DNA of 64,000 nt. It comes from Symsagittifera roscoffensis (taxonomy: Eukaryota; Xenacoelomorpha; Acoela; Convolutidae). The notes under the pieces are model-generated. The model made no database searches. It was not told the DNA's origin and saw only the letters and a list, made by a program, of their open reading frames with translations. Positions within the stretch are counted from its first letter, which is position 1. The number at the start of each line of letters is the position of its first letter. The stretch spans positions 33,067,090-33,131,089 of the forward strand of contig NC_087069.1 in NCBI RefSeq assembly GCF_963678635.1. The letters run 5' to 3'. A program made the position numbers and the translations under genes. Shown piece after piece: positions 38,501-44,712 of the stretch.

Positions 38501-39221
38501 TATTGACGTTTCAATAAACTCAATTAAGCTTGAAGGACGTATTAACAATTGCATGATTTTTCATGATGTTTTTTGTTTTTTCATAGATAGTTCGGAAAAA
38601 CATTCACTCATTCGTTTGTCATGCGTGTAAAAAAGAATAATTATTGCTCTTGTTTGCAGTTTTTCGATGAAAACTACGGAATCCAACAGGACGATGTGTT
38701 CCAAAACTACATGAAGCCTAAGAGAGCACAGAAGATACTGGAGCAAGGCGCAGGTAAAAAACACTAAAAAGTGGAGGTCATTGTTTGTGTTTGAAAATTT
38801 TACGTTAAATATTAGCTTTGTGTTATGGTACGGGATCACTTTTTCAAAAGAAGAAACAAATTTCATCGGTCTGATTTTATGTGTCTTTTCAGCGACCAGA
38901 GGCATGAATGACAACTCAAATTCAAGGCGCAAGTCTATTTCTTCCCAAATGACATCCAGTGGGGACCATCTCGGATCCTCTTATCGCAATTCACACCAGC
39001 TATTAGGGGAGCACCCACCCTTCTGCTCTTCCTCCTCCTCCCCCATCGGATTGGGAATGGGGGCGGGAACTAGCAGCACCGTTTTAATGTCCCCCTCAAA
39101 TGCGTTTGAGATCCCTAATCCGAAAAATGTTCGTCTGGAGAAATTGGATTTGAATGCGGAAAGACCTTTCTCGAATAAGTCGAAAAAGAAGAAAAAAGAG
39201 AAGACCTTCGTGGCTTATTAG
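5401..39221 (+). CDS. KIF17: Kinesin-2 motor protein KIF17/OSM-3 type (17 exons, 5' end missing)
   Basis: Joining 5401-5564, 10579-10700, 10954-11220, 11682-11910, 12776-12933, 14638-14699, 15506-15870, 18388-18497, 18880-18948, 25947-26127, 27103-27235, 27879-28046, 28464-28589, 29183-29318, 29708-29868, 38660-38753 and 38893-39221 gives one 957-residue frame, each junction GT-AG and in phase. The motor shows the P-loop GQTGCGKS, switch [10 protein letters not shown], switch II DLAGSE and the helix [16 protein letters not shown]. The neck reads [16 protein letters not shown], typical of kinesin-2. Coiled coils, an acidic linker and the KIF17-specific tail ([11 protein letters not shown]) follow, then a basic end with KSKKKKK resembling the nuclear/ciliary import signal known in KIF17. 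In the family it is a homodimeric plus-end motor of cilia and dendrites. The first ~80-85 motor residues are absent, so the gene is partial at its 5' end. With them the length would match the roughly 1,030 residues of KIF17. Introns host a LIM gene and several repeat arrays. Confidence 0.95.
6080..6400 (+). repeat. Dispersed intronic repeat family A, copy 1
   Basis: Shares long diverged segments with 13435-13720, including TTGTTTTCATGTC, TTTTCCAGAAA and CATTGAAAATGG. Partial copies are at 6757-6910 and 24385-24535. No coding capacity or terminal structure is apparent, so the class is unknown. Confidence 0.65.
7370..9975 (+). repeat. Degenerate tandem cluster of a composite repeat (about four units of 0.7-1 kb)
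   Basis: A module TTTCTCTTACGCGTCA followed by GCTGGCCT and TGTATGGGATTGG recurs near 7540, 8490 and 9180, with a partial copy near 9900. Between these, a sub-repeat with AACTACCCTCCCAAATCTGA, a purine-rich stretch and TACGCCCAATTTTT recurs many times (for example near 8050, 8230, 8820, 8980, 9480 and 9650). Fragments of the same family lie at 30640-31080 and 42440-43240. There is no conserved frame, so it looks like decayed repeat sequence. Confidence 0.75.
10579..10700 (+). CDS. KIF17: KIF17 exon b: motor, beta-4 to loop 8 region
   Basis: Acceptor CATTATAG, donor GTAGTC, phases 2 to 1. Encodes [20 protein letters not shown] and then [15 protein letters not shown], strongly conserved in kinesin-2 motors. 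Confidence 0.95.
10701..10953. other. Short KIF17 intron
   Basis: A 253-base AT-rich intron with GT and CAG boundaries. Nothing else is seen in it. Confidence 0.8.
10954..11220 (+). CDS. KIF17: KIF17 exon c: switch I and switch II
   Basis: Acceptor TTTGTTTCAG, donor GTGCGT. Contains switch [12 protein letters not shown] and switch [18 protein letters not shown], which couple ATP hydrolysis to microtubule binding. A Ser/Gly/Ala-rich insert ([12 protein letters not shown]) between the two lengthens the loop relative to vertebrate KIF17. Confidence 0.96.
11221..11681. other. KIF17 intron, 461 bases
   Basis: AT-rich intron with no recognisable element. Confidence 0.75.
11682..11910 (+). CDS. 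KIF17: KIF17 exon d: microtubule-binding helices of the motor
   Basis: Acceptor AAATGTGTAG, donor GTTAGT, phases 1 to 2. Encodes [20 protein letters not shown], then [19 protein letters not shown] and DETLSTLR, the alpha-4/alpha-5 microtubule interface. Confidence 0.96.
12121..12162. repeat. Near-perfect hairpin, 19-bp stem and 4-nt loop
   Basis: The arm GCGCCATCATTCAATCAAA (12121-12139) pairs with 12144-12162 with a single G-T wobble. It could be the centre of a decayed foldback transposon or a structured intronic RNA. The sequence shows only the inverted repeat. Confidence 0.85.
12261..12671. mobile_element. Foldback (MITE-like) element with a 21-G run
   Basis: Starts CAGTAGCGGATTTA and ends with the reverse complement of CAGGGGCGGATCTA, giving imperfect terminal inverted repeats of at least 14 bases. 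This CAG..GCGGAT type of end is typical of hAT-like non-autonomous elements (family knowledge). A run of 21 G occupies 12276-12296, next to a C-rich segment. No clear target-site duplication and no transposase frame are present. A related diverged fragment lies near 48425-48560. Confidence 0.7.
12776..12933 (+). CDS. KIF17: KIF17 exon e: end of motor and kinesin-2 neck
   Basis: Acceptor GTTCTCTAG, donor GTAGGC. Encodes [20 protein letters not shown] followed by [17 protein letters not shown], the neck linker and start of the neck coiled coil. Confidence 0.95.
12934..14637. other. KIF17 intron with dispersed repeats
   Basis: Holds repeat family A copy 2 (13435-13720) and, at 14410-14460, a short GCGAAGCTCAGCTTAGCTTC segment that resembles sequences at 3347, 22855 and 43335. 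No gene is seen. Confidence 0.6.
13435..13720 (+). repeat. Dispersed intronic repeat family A, copy 2
   Basis: Parallels 6080-6400 along most of its length and shares GGTCGAGTGAT with the copy at 6757-6910. The copies are diverged, so the family is old. Confidence 0.65.
14638..14699 (+). CDS. KIF17: KIF17 exon f: short charged linker
   Basis: A 62-base exon between GTGTTTTAG and GTTAGT encoding [20 protein letters not shown] followed by Q. It keeps the frame between exons e and g. It has no motif of its own, so support comes from phase and splice sites. Confidence 0.8.
14700..15505. other. KIF17 intron containing a dispersed family B repeat
   Basis: About 14816-15190 is a copy of family B: GGAAGGCAAACTCCACTATC, then AACGTGATCGA, CCTGTTGATCCAGTTTTCTC and a closing TTGGCTATGTTT. 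No gene is seen. Confidence 0.65.
14816..15190 (+). repeat. Dispersed intronic repeat family B, copy
   Basis: The same ordered blocks occur, diverged, near 7130-7240, 9965-10220, 20560-20810, 22905-23400, 24720-24920 and 41395-41605. It is one of the commonest repeats in the window. No terminal inverted repeats or coding frame were found. Confidence 0.7.
15506..15870 (+). CDS. KIF17: KIF17 exon g: coiled coil and acidic linker
   Basis: Acceptor GGCTATTTAG, donor GTGAGT, phases 0 to 2. The first 35 residues are a heptad-like coil ([20 protein letters not shown]). The rest is polar and very acidic ([11 protein letters not shown], then [14 protein letters not shown]), probably disordered. The 45-bp minisatellite starts 67 bases after this exon. 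Confidence 0.92.
15937..17736. repeat. 45-bp minisatellite, 40 complete copies, in a KIF17 intron
   Basis: The unit begins ACCATTAAATTTAGCATCTC, contains TCTAGA and ends AATCCTGAGCA. Forty complete copies fill exactly 1,800 bases, followed by one degenerate partial copy to about 17767. Only a few single-base variants are seen (for example near 16860, 17139, 17191 and 17729). The unit length is a multiple of three and lacks reverse-strand stops in two frames. That produces reverse frames of 624 and 600 residues with a 15-residue repeat, which I do not regard as genes. Confidence 0.97.
17768..18387. other. 3' part of the KIF17 minisatellite intron
   Basis: Contains a dispersed-family piece with ATGAACGTAGTGAATAC (from 17782; also seen near 20292, 23576, 24344 and 41350) and a C-rich stretch around 18015-18290. 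No gene is supported. Confidence 0.55.
18388..18497 (+). CDS. KIF17: KIF17 exon h: polar linker
   Basis: Acceptor CTAATGTAG. I end the exon at the strong donor GTAAGC (18498) rather than following the open frame to the stop at 18608-18610, because the next exon then joins in phase as [10 protein letters not shown]. Reading through would give a truncated kinesin of about half length, a possible but unproven isoform. Confidence 0.78.
18498..18879. other. KIF17 intron, 382 bases
   Basis: Open for the first 113 bases in the kinesin frame, then AT-rich. An ATTAAA lies near 18635, so a read-through truncated isoform with its own poly(A) site cannot be excluded. Confidence 0.5.
18880..18948 (+). 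CDS. KIF17: KIF17 exon i: short basic linker
   Basis: Acceptor CTGTTTAAG, donor GTGAGT. Encodes [20 protein letters not shown] followed by AEG. Of the three frames, only this one fits the phases of both neighbouring exons. Confidence 0.8.
18949..20140. other. Start of the 7-kb KIF17 intron, upstream of the nested LIM gene
   Basis: A hydrophobic open frame at 19081-19311 starts at a GTG, lacks splice support and resembles no protein I know. The last few hundred bases before 20141 are less T-rich and could be the LIM gene's promoter and 5' UTR. Confidence 0.4.
20141..21327 (+). CDS. Small single-LIM-domain protein, nested in a KIF17 intron
   Basis: Two exons, 20141-20255 and 21101-21327, joined at GTAAGT and TTTGTTTAG in phase 1, give 113 residues. 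Cys12, Cys15, His32, Cys35, Cys38, Cys41, Cys62 and Cys65 match the LIM double zinc-finger pattern C-x2-C-x16-H-x2-C-x2-C-x2-C-x20-C-x2-C, with the familiar CFHCKAC centre. A basic C-terminal 45 residues follow ([17 protein letters not shown]). LIM domains bind proteins, often in actin or transcription complexes; the partner here is unknown. An in-frame TGA at 20129-20131 supports the chosen ATG. The KIF17 exons on either side join to each other in phase without these exons, so this is a separate gene on the same strand. I cannot assign it to a named LIM family. Confidence 0.82.
20256..21100. other. Intron of the LIM gene
   Basis: Carries the ATGAACGTAG-type piece near 20292 and a family B repeat fragment at 20560-20810. 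A local duplication of AGAAGCA plus GTCACAAA lies just before the acceptor (21029-21110). Confidence 0.65.
21328..25946. other. Remainder of the 7-kb KIF17 intron: dispersed repeats
   Basis: Contains family B copies (22905-23400 and 24720-24920), a family A fragment (24385-24535), a - strand tRNA-like SINE module (22385-22500) and ATGAACGT-type pieces near 23576 and 24344. A small open frame at 25354-25539 with one hydrophobic segment has no further support. Confidence 0.6.
22385..22500 (-). repeat. tRNA-like SINE module on the - strand
   Basis: On the - strand, GGTTTGAATCCCGC matches a polymerase III B box and is preceded by GTCTCTCAACACGAGGGCC. The surrounding 115 bases are GC-rich against an AT-rich intron, which suggests an insertion. 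I find no intact cloverleaf. Confidence 0.5.
25947..26127 (+). CDS. KIF17: KIF17 exon j: Gln/Asn-rich linker
   Basis: Acceptor CTGCATTAG, donor GTACCT, phases 1 to 2. Encodes a low-complexity polar segment ([16 protein letters not shown]) ending EQQEAAMKR, probably a disordered spacer in the stalk. Confidence 0.88.
26128..27102. other. KIF17 intron, 975 bases
   Basis: AT-rich, with small open frames lacking motifs. AAAATTGGCAAG occurs twice in tandem near 26932-26962. Nothing else is seen. Confidence 0.7.
27103..27235 (+). CDS. KIF17: KIF17 exon k: stalk segment
   Basis: Acceptor CTGTTATTTAG, donor GTTTGT. Encodes [16 protein letters not shown], which corresponds to the conserved segment before the basic coil of KIF17, then a Gly/Ser-rich stretch ([15 protein letters not shown]). 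Confidence 0.9.
27236..27878. other. KIF17 intron, 643 bases
   Basis: AT-rich intron with no recognisable element. Confidence 0.75.
27879..28046 (+). CDS. KIF17: KIF17 exon l: basic coil and conserved stalk helix
   Basis: Acceptor GTGTTTGTAG, donor GTCAGT, phase 0 to 0. Encodes a highly charged helix ([20 protein letters not shown]) and then [17 protein letters not shown], matching the KIF17 stalk (VYDSIQEE in vertebrates, from memory). It is noticeably GC-richer than the intron sequence. Confidence 0.94.
28047..28463. other. KIF17 intron, 417 bases
   Basis: AT-rich intron with no recognisable element. Confidence 0.75.
28464..28589 (+). CDS. KIF17: KIF17 exon m: coiled coil
   Basis: Acceptor TTTCTTCAG, donor GTATGG, phase 0 to 0. 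Encodes [20 protein letters not shown] and continues [12 protein letters not shown], a canonical coiled coil conserved in the KIF17 tail. Confidence 0.95.
28590..29182. other. KIF17 intron, 593 bases
   Basis: AT-rich intron with no recognisable element. Confidence 0.75.
29183..29318 (+). CDS. KIF17: KIF17 exon n: KIF17-specific tail motif
   Basis: Acceptor GTGTTGTAG, donor GTCAGT. Encodes [20 protein letters not shown] and then [17 protein letters not shown]. The VQPLIxRDCNY element and the W-x-(I/L)-P segment are diagnostic of KIF17/OSM-3 tails. Confidence 0.95.
29319..29707. other. KIF17 intron, 389 bases
   Basis: AT-rich intron with no recognisable element. Its start is open in the kinesin frame for only a short distance. 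Confidence 0.7.
29708..29868 (+). CDS. KIF17: KIF17 exon o: Gly-rich low-complexity tail segment
   Basis: Acceptor GTGATTCCAG, donor GTACTT. Encodes [12 protein letters not shown] and a run [16 protein letters not shown] built from GGT and GGA codons, likely a disordered and length-variable spacer. Confidence 0.9.
29869..31003. other. First part of the 8.8-kb KIF17 intron
   Basis: About 30640-31080 belongs to the repeat family clustered at 7370-9975. Around 30180-30260 is a segment (TTACTTGCGAGGTCAAGTGA) resembling 40495-40530. No gene is seen. Confidence 0.6.
32473..32769 (-). pseudogene. MULE-transposase-like fragment, array unit 1
   Basis: A 98-residue frame with WLADGTYNI, then FYQQYSIHV and IYNCLPRKK. 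This order resembles the catalytic-domain core of Mutator-like transposases (DGTF, LFYQLYTIH, the ALLP region). Only this piece is recognisable, and flanking domains are absent or decayed. It is probably a relic of a transposon or of a domesticated MULE-type protein. The call rests on motif recognition only. Confidence 0.7.
34618..34914 (-). pseudogene. MULE-transposase-like fragment, array unit 2
   Basis: Protein-identical copy of the unit 1 fragment, lying 2,145 bases further on. Confidence 0.7.
36763..37059 (-). pseudogene. MULE-transposase-like fragment, array unit 3
   Basis: Protein-identical copy, another 2,145 bases further. The identity of all three frames reflects recent array expansion and need not mean selection. 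Confidence 0.7.
38171..38659. other. End of the 8.8-kb KIF17 intron
   Basis: AT-rich, with a short direct duplication of TTACCATTCACTACAAAG at about 38420-38460. Confidence 0.7.
38660..38753 (+). CDS. KIF17: KIF17 exon p: tail
   Basis: Acceptor GTTTGCAG, donor GTAAAA. Encodes [20 protein letters not shown] and then KRAQKILEQ, similar to the NYFRSKRASQIL segment of vertebrate KIF17. Confidence 0.9.
38893..39221 (+). CDS. KIF17: KIF17 last exon: Ser-rich tail and basic C-terminus
   Basis: Acceptor GTGTCTTTTCAG, stop TAG at 39219-39221. A Ser/Arg-rich segment with potential kinase sites ([11 protein letters not shown]) is followed by [14 protein letters not shown] and [14 protein letters not shown]. 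The RLExLD element plus basic run matches the end of KIF17, where the basic cluster is a nuclear/ciliary import signal (family knowledge). Confidence 0.94.
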
Positions 39222-39491
39222 TGACGAATTATGAAAGTCGAACCAAATTTGATGCTATGTTTGTATTATTTTTGACTTGTATTAAAATGTAGGTAATGCT
39301 GATTATTTGATATGTCGGCCAAAGTATTTGATATGTCGGCACTTATTTTAACCTAATATAGTTTCCGTCTAATATGTGCAGCCGCGATGAATTCTCATCT
39401 CTTTTTTAGGTTCTGCCCAATTATGTCTCAAATTTTTGGCATTATCTACGAGCTTTAAGTTGTTTTGAAAAAAATATGTTCAAAAAGCAAA

Positions 39492-39501
39492 AATAAATAA
39501 A
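39492..39501 (+). promoter_or_regulatory. Probable poly(A) signal of KIF17
   Basis: Two overlapping AATAAA hexamers about 270 bases after the stop codon. No downstream T/GT-rich element was analysed in detail. Confidence 0.6.
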
Positions 39502-40659
39502 AGTGCTATTTTAATTATTTCATGTTTTCATTCAAAGTTTTCATGATTACAATATTGTATTTTCAAAAGGCAACACCGAAAGTTAAAGCTGCAAATACTC
39601 CGGGCAAATTGCGGAAGGGACGTACTATAAGTATTGGTAAAAAAAAGAAGTAGTAGTAATAGTGTTTTGTATCGAAAATCGAAAAGTTGTCCAAGTCCGG
39701 ATATTGGATAGATTTTTGCCTCCTTTCTTATCAGAATCCTAAGTGGAAACAAACCCCATTGTACTACCACAATAACACTATTTTGTGTTACTCCCATATG
39801 TGTTGTTGTTTGTTGATGCTGTTAGATTTTTTTGTGGACACGGCTAACTCATTAATGATACGTATCATTTACCGAAAAATTAAAGTACAGCGAAAGCTAA
39901 AAAGTCTAGGTTTACTTTAAGACTATTAAATATTAGAAGGTGAGCTAGAGGCTCTCTTTTTTGGTAAAATTATGATTTTGAGGGTACATGAAATTACTTT
40001 TAAAAGTTGAGAATTTATGGAATGAGTTTGAGATTTGCATTATACTTGTTTTTTTTTTTCCACGGTCTTCTTTGAATCACGCTTCTTTATTTATCTTTTA
40101 TTTTGTACATGAGGATTTACGATTAATCAATTCCTTGTTAAAATAGAAAATACAAGAGCTCTTATCATTTGGTTAGACTGTAATGAATACAGAACGGAAC
40201 AATAAAATAATTAATTGGTTTCTGTTGTTTAACCCCGAATTGGGTAACCATTAGCTAAAAATATGAACAGAAAATTTTGAAATTATATCCCCGTTTGAAC
40301 CCGAATCAAGTTGGCTTCGATTGCTTTTTCTGGTTTACTGTTAATCAAACGCTGTCATTGCTTCTGAAAATATATGCGGGGTATCTCGAAGCCTACAGGT
40401 AAGATGTGCCAATGAGCGCAAAGAATTATTTTTTTTTTGGAGAATATCTTAAAAGGTGTTCACACTCAATTTTGATTTTTTTATTGTTAGTTTTTTTCAC
40501 TTGCGAGAGCTAGTGACTCGTTATTTTGAGTTCAATTCAATTTCATGTTCTGAAATGGAGGTCAAATATCTTTCCAATCACAAAAGTGAAAAAGACGCAA
40601 AAAAGGATTAAGTTTGTGTGAAAAGTTTTCCCAGCGGCGTAATAATGTATGTCGGTTTT

Positions 40660-41065
40660 ACCCTAGCGATTAGCGCTGTGTATTATTACAAACTTTCATT
40701 GCACTAGCGATCAGCGTAGGGCATGATTACTAGCCTTCTTTTTTGTCTAACCTGACTCGCAAATAAAAGTGTTCATCAAAACTGTTCACTTATTTGGAAA
40801 TTTAACTGTAGCATTGGAAGTTGCATAGCATCTGTTCTCTGCTTTTATTGTGGCTAGTTTTTGATGCCTATTAAGCGTCCGTGGCTGAGTGGTTAGTGCG
40901 CGAGACTCAAAATCTATAGGTCGTAGGTTCGCACCCGAGACGTAGTCGAATTTTTACTAATTCGATGCTTTTTGTCTAATTTTTCCTATTGCACTTATAG
41001 AGCTGCTTTTTGTCGTTTTTTCGCTGTTGTTTGCAAAGCGCAGCTTCGGCTCTGCGTTCAAATTG
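40660..41065 (+). repeat. tRNA-derived SINE-like element, copy 2
   Basis: Clearest copy of the family. At 40876-40945, GTGGCTGAGTGGTTAGTGCG matches a class II tRNA D-arm/A box, GAGACTCAAAATC resembles a tRNA-Leu(CAA) anticodon arm, and GTAGGTTCGCACCC is a B box. The acceptor ends do not pair well, so I do not call a functional tRNA. It is followed by the tail TATAGAGCTGC...GTTTGCAAAGCG shared with 3757-4070 and 48230-48400. Confidence 0.65.
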
Positions 41066-41394
41066 CTTTGGTTTTATCAAACGAATGTCGATCTTAAAAA
41101 AATCAGGAATTCAAAGAGCTTTGAGGTAGCATTTTTCCCGCAAGTTGCAAATTTTAGATCAGTTTATGCGTTTTTAATCAAATAGCATCTTTATCCGCTC
41201 TTTTAAAGCGCATTTTTTTTGCCTGATTTTTAAGAAAATTATATACGAAAAAGTTGATTAGTCCAAGAGGCCATGGTTCAATAGTTAAGACAAATCTATC
41301 TCAATCTGGAGAAACTTATAGGAAGCCTGTAGTCCAATTGTTTTTGAAGAGTCATAAACGTAGTGAATACTATATAGGTTTTGTTGATTTTTTA

Positions 41395-41605
41395 GGAAAG
41401 GAGTTGAAAGGAAGGCAAACGCCACTATCGAACATCAAAAGTGTAAAGACCGTGTTGATCGACTTCTAGTTCTAAAAGGGAATACAAAGCTTGCCTATTG
41501 ACACAGTTTTCTCAAAAAGAGCCAATTTTATCAAAAAAGTAAATCATTAAGTAATTTTTTGTTTTTCGTGTTCTTGCGTTCATGACTCTTTTCCAACTGT
41601 CTGTT
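41395..41605 (+). repeat. Dispersed repeat family B, intergenic copy
   Basis: GGAAGGCAAACGCCACTATC, then TTGATCGACTTCTAGTT and CTTTTCCAACTGTCTGTTGG, in the same order as at 14816-15190 and 22905-23400. It is preceded by the ATAAACGTAGTGAATAC piece near 41350. Confidence 0.65.
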
Positions 41606-44503
41606 GGTTGTGTTATTTTGGAGCTAGAGCTCCTGCTTGCCGTTTGTTCCGCTTGTGTTTGCAATGTGTAGCTCTATTTCAATCTGTCTTTTTTCGACGG
41701 TTCGATTTTTGAAACGATGTTTTTGCGATCGATTTTCAAACGGAGCTCGTCCAAATGAAGCTTTGTTTCATGAACAATTTTTTTACTCTTACGATAAGCA
41801 AGGGTATTGCAACCGGTAACTGGACTTTTTTTCCCGTAAACAACAGTCCACAGGGCTCGTCTGGACTCATCTCTAACGTGTTCCATTATGTATTCAAATT
41901 TCTTAGCGTTCCGGGCCAACGAGGTAACGAATATGCCGGGCTTGGAGGTAACGAATATGCCGGGGACGGCAAAGTTCATGGGTTTGAGTCTGACCAGGTT
42001 CTGTTTTTTTAAACGAGAAATATTCTGTTTCAAAAAAAAATTGTCGGCCAATTATTTGTCTGCTTCTCGGTTGCCGGCTTAATTGTCACTTCTTGGAATT
42101 GTTTTTACGCGCATTTTGTAAATGTTGTTTGAAGTTTTTGAATTAGGCCTACATTTTGTAATTTATAACCTTACCTTTACTTCATATTTCCTTCTTTGTT
42201 TTTTGTTTTGCTAAAAAATTCCTCGGACAGAATTATTTCGGCCTAAATTTTCATCTGTTAAATGACCTAATTTTGGGACGTTTCGAGATCAACATAATTT
42301 TAGCACTCCCTCCCGCACTTTTCACGTTAGTGTTATGTTTACCAGCCTGTTTGTTGAAAATTCATTTTTTTTCGTTGTCGAAATATTTTTCTTTTGCAAA
42401 AATTTCTGTTCTTCTCAGAAACTTCTGATTTTCAAAGAAAGAGTATCTAATGATAGAACGCTTATTCCTCTGTGTGCCTGCATACTTGCCTAGAGTCTTT
42501 TCTTACTTGACCCCTGTGTCTACAGCCTTCGAAGAAATGTGGGGAATATTTGACCCATTTTTGATTTTTGTTTCGTTTTCTCGAAAACTACCTCTCTCAA
42601 ATATGAGTTTTTGGTTTCAATGGGTAGAACTGTTTTGACAAGCTTCTCTGCATAAGTATATACGACCAATTTTTTTTTCACATAAAGTTGTGGCACTCGG
42701 AATTGTTAAATTTTTTCACCGCTTTGTGTTTTTTTCGACTTTTCTCGAAAACTAAACTCTCAAATCTGTATTCTGAGTAAATGAGATAAAAGATGGTGGA
42801 AAGATCGAATAAACAGGTTGTTGAAAGCCTACCTTTCAAATTAGCTATGCCCAGTTTGTTTTTGAAAAGTTATGGCTTTTGAGGATTTTGGAAAGTCTTT
42901 TGAACTTTTTTGAATACTTACGACCACTTTTTAGAAACTTTTTGAATTTTCTTAAAATTTACTCAATCAAATATGAGATGGAAAGTTCCATTGAAAGAAC
43001 GGGTTGCGATAATTGTTCCGCAGATGCAGCGATTCCTTGTTTTTTTCTAAGATTACTCTTATCGCCTTGGGAGAATTGATTGTAAAATTTTCTTACTCTC
43101 CTGACTTATTTCAGTAGATAAACAACTAATTTGTTAGGCAAAGTCCAATTTTTGAAATCACACTTTTCGTGCCACATCAGTATAGCAAACTCATTTAATA
43201 TTAAACACGTGCCTTTAGCTTTAGCTGGGCCTGTAGTTGTTTTTATCGAGGGCTACGAAAAATTTGATTCGCCTTGTTTTTTTCAACATAATTTTTTTTC
43301 GACTCATGTTTTTTTTTATGTTTGTATTATATCGCAAATGGTGCGAAGCTCCGCTTCGCCTCTGCATTGAAGATTATGCAAATGTCAAATTTTCTTGTCG
43401 GTGTAGGTCCGATCAGCAGTGCCTAAGTACAACAGTGCTGCAACCAAAAATGTGTTCAACTGTTCCAAAAATTGATCATTTTCGAGAATTTTGTTTGTGA
43501 ATCCTTGGCAGTTTTGCGTAAGTACTGTTTGGGAGCGAAACCGAGAAGACAATTTGCCGAGCTAACTGTTTGTTCAGAAAAATTAATGGCGTCGCGCTTG
43601 GTGAAATTTTGATTGTTCAACAAGCAGCATCAATTAAATTGATAGTTTTTGTCTTTTCAACTTCCATCCATTTGAATATAATTTCAGTCAGTGATTTGGA
43701 ATGAGTAAAAACAGTATTCAATACAGTTTTTGGCATTTTTGAGCAGTATTCTGGTTTTCGTCACTGTTTTACTTCGGCACTGCTGTACTGCCCCGTTTCT
43801 TTCGTTCAACAAATGGAATAGCAAAACCCAAAATGGGACAAAAAACGTTAATGACTTCATTTCAAAAGTATGTTTTAATTTTTAGCGAAAAAACGTGAAT
43901 GTTTTTTAATTTCAAAAGTGAGTTTTAATTTAAGATTTTGCTGAATATAAAATATGAGCTAGTAATCCAGTTTTTTTGAGTTGACTTATTTATAGAAATT
44001 GAACGAGTTTTAAGGTTAAGGATTTTCTTTCGGTTTTCTTGAATGCATTTCATTTCTTTCAGTTCTGATTTTTGTTTCTTTTTAAACGTGTGCAAAATTA
44101 AATTTCAAAAGCTAGTTTTTAACTGCTGGAATGAATTGTCATTACAAAGTTTGAAATATTATTTTATAATGTTACACCAAATTGTTTTGCTCCAAAATGA
44201 GAATTGAGAAAATCTGTGGAAAGCTTTTATTGCAGCCTAAATCGCAATGAAAAGCTGTCAATATGGTTGATCCCAAACTACTCTGTCGATCATTTGAGTT
44301 GTAGTTTTTTTGGGAAAAGCACTGTCGAATACATAATGCCTTAACTCTTCAGCTCGATATTGTCACAATTTGATTAGTTTTTCTAGACAATATATACTTA
44401 GTCAATCAGATGAGATAATTCTATTAATCAACTGTCACTATAAAAACATCTTTGACAATGTGTTAGTTCTTGAAGTTAATTTTGTTTTGCTGATTTTTTT
44501 CAG

Positions 44504-44604
44504 AGTAGTACTGGTTCGTAGGATTGATTGACTGCATATTGGACATTTGAGACTCACAGGATATACAGGTCAAGTGAAGTAGTGATTGATTGAGTAAGGA
44601 AGTG
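44504..44604 (+). other. 5' UTR of the neurocalcin gene
   Basis: The pyrimidine tract and CAG at 44493-44503 look like an acceptor, so the leader probably starts at 44504 and an upstream non-coding exon exists. Inferred from splice signals only. Confidence 0.5.
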
Positions 44605-44712
44605 ATGGGCAAGCAGAACAGTAAGTTGAAGCCAGAGGAGCTGGCCTCCTTCCGGGCTCAGACCGAGTTCACAGATGAAGAGATAGTCGAGTGGTACAGG
44701 GGGTTCCTCAAG
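44605..44712 (+). CDS. NCALD: Neurocalcin exon 1: myristoylated N-terminus
   Basis: 36 codons from ATG to donor GTACAC, phase 0. MGKQNSK, then [14 protein letters not shown], the helix entering EF1. Confidence 0.95.

Larger units (their letters stand above)
39502..44503. other. Intergenic region between KIF17 and neurocalcin
   Basis: Contains a SINE-like element (40660-41065), a family B copy (41395-41605), a fragment of the 7370-9975 family (42440-43240) and a GCGAAGCTCCGCTTCGCCTC hairpin-like piece near 43342. It should also hold the neurocalcin promoter and any non-coding first exon, which I cannot place. Confidence 0.55.

Noticed and set aside
40876-40945. Possible functional tRNA-Leu gene
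   Set aside because: A box, anticodon-like arm and B box are present, but the acceptor arms do not pair, the variable arm is short and the module is embedded in a repeated SINE-like element.
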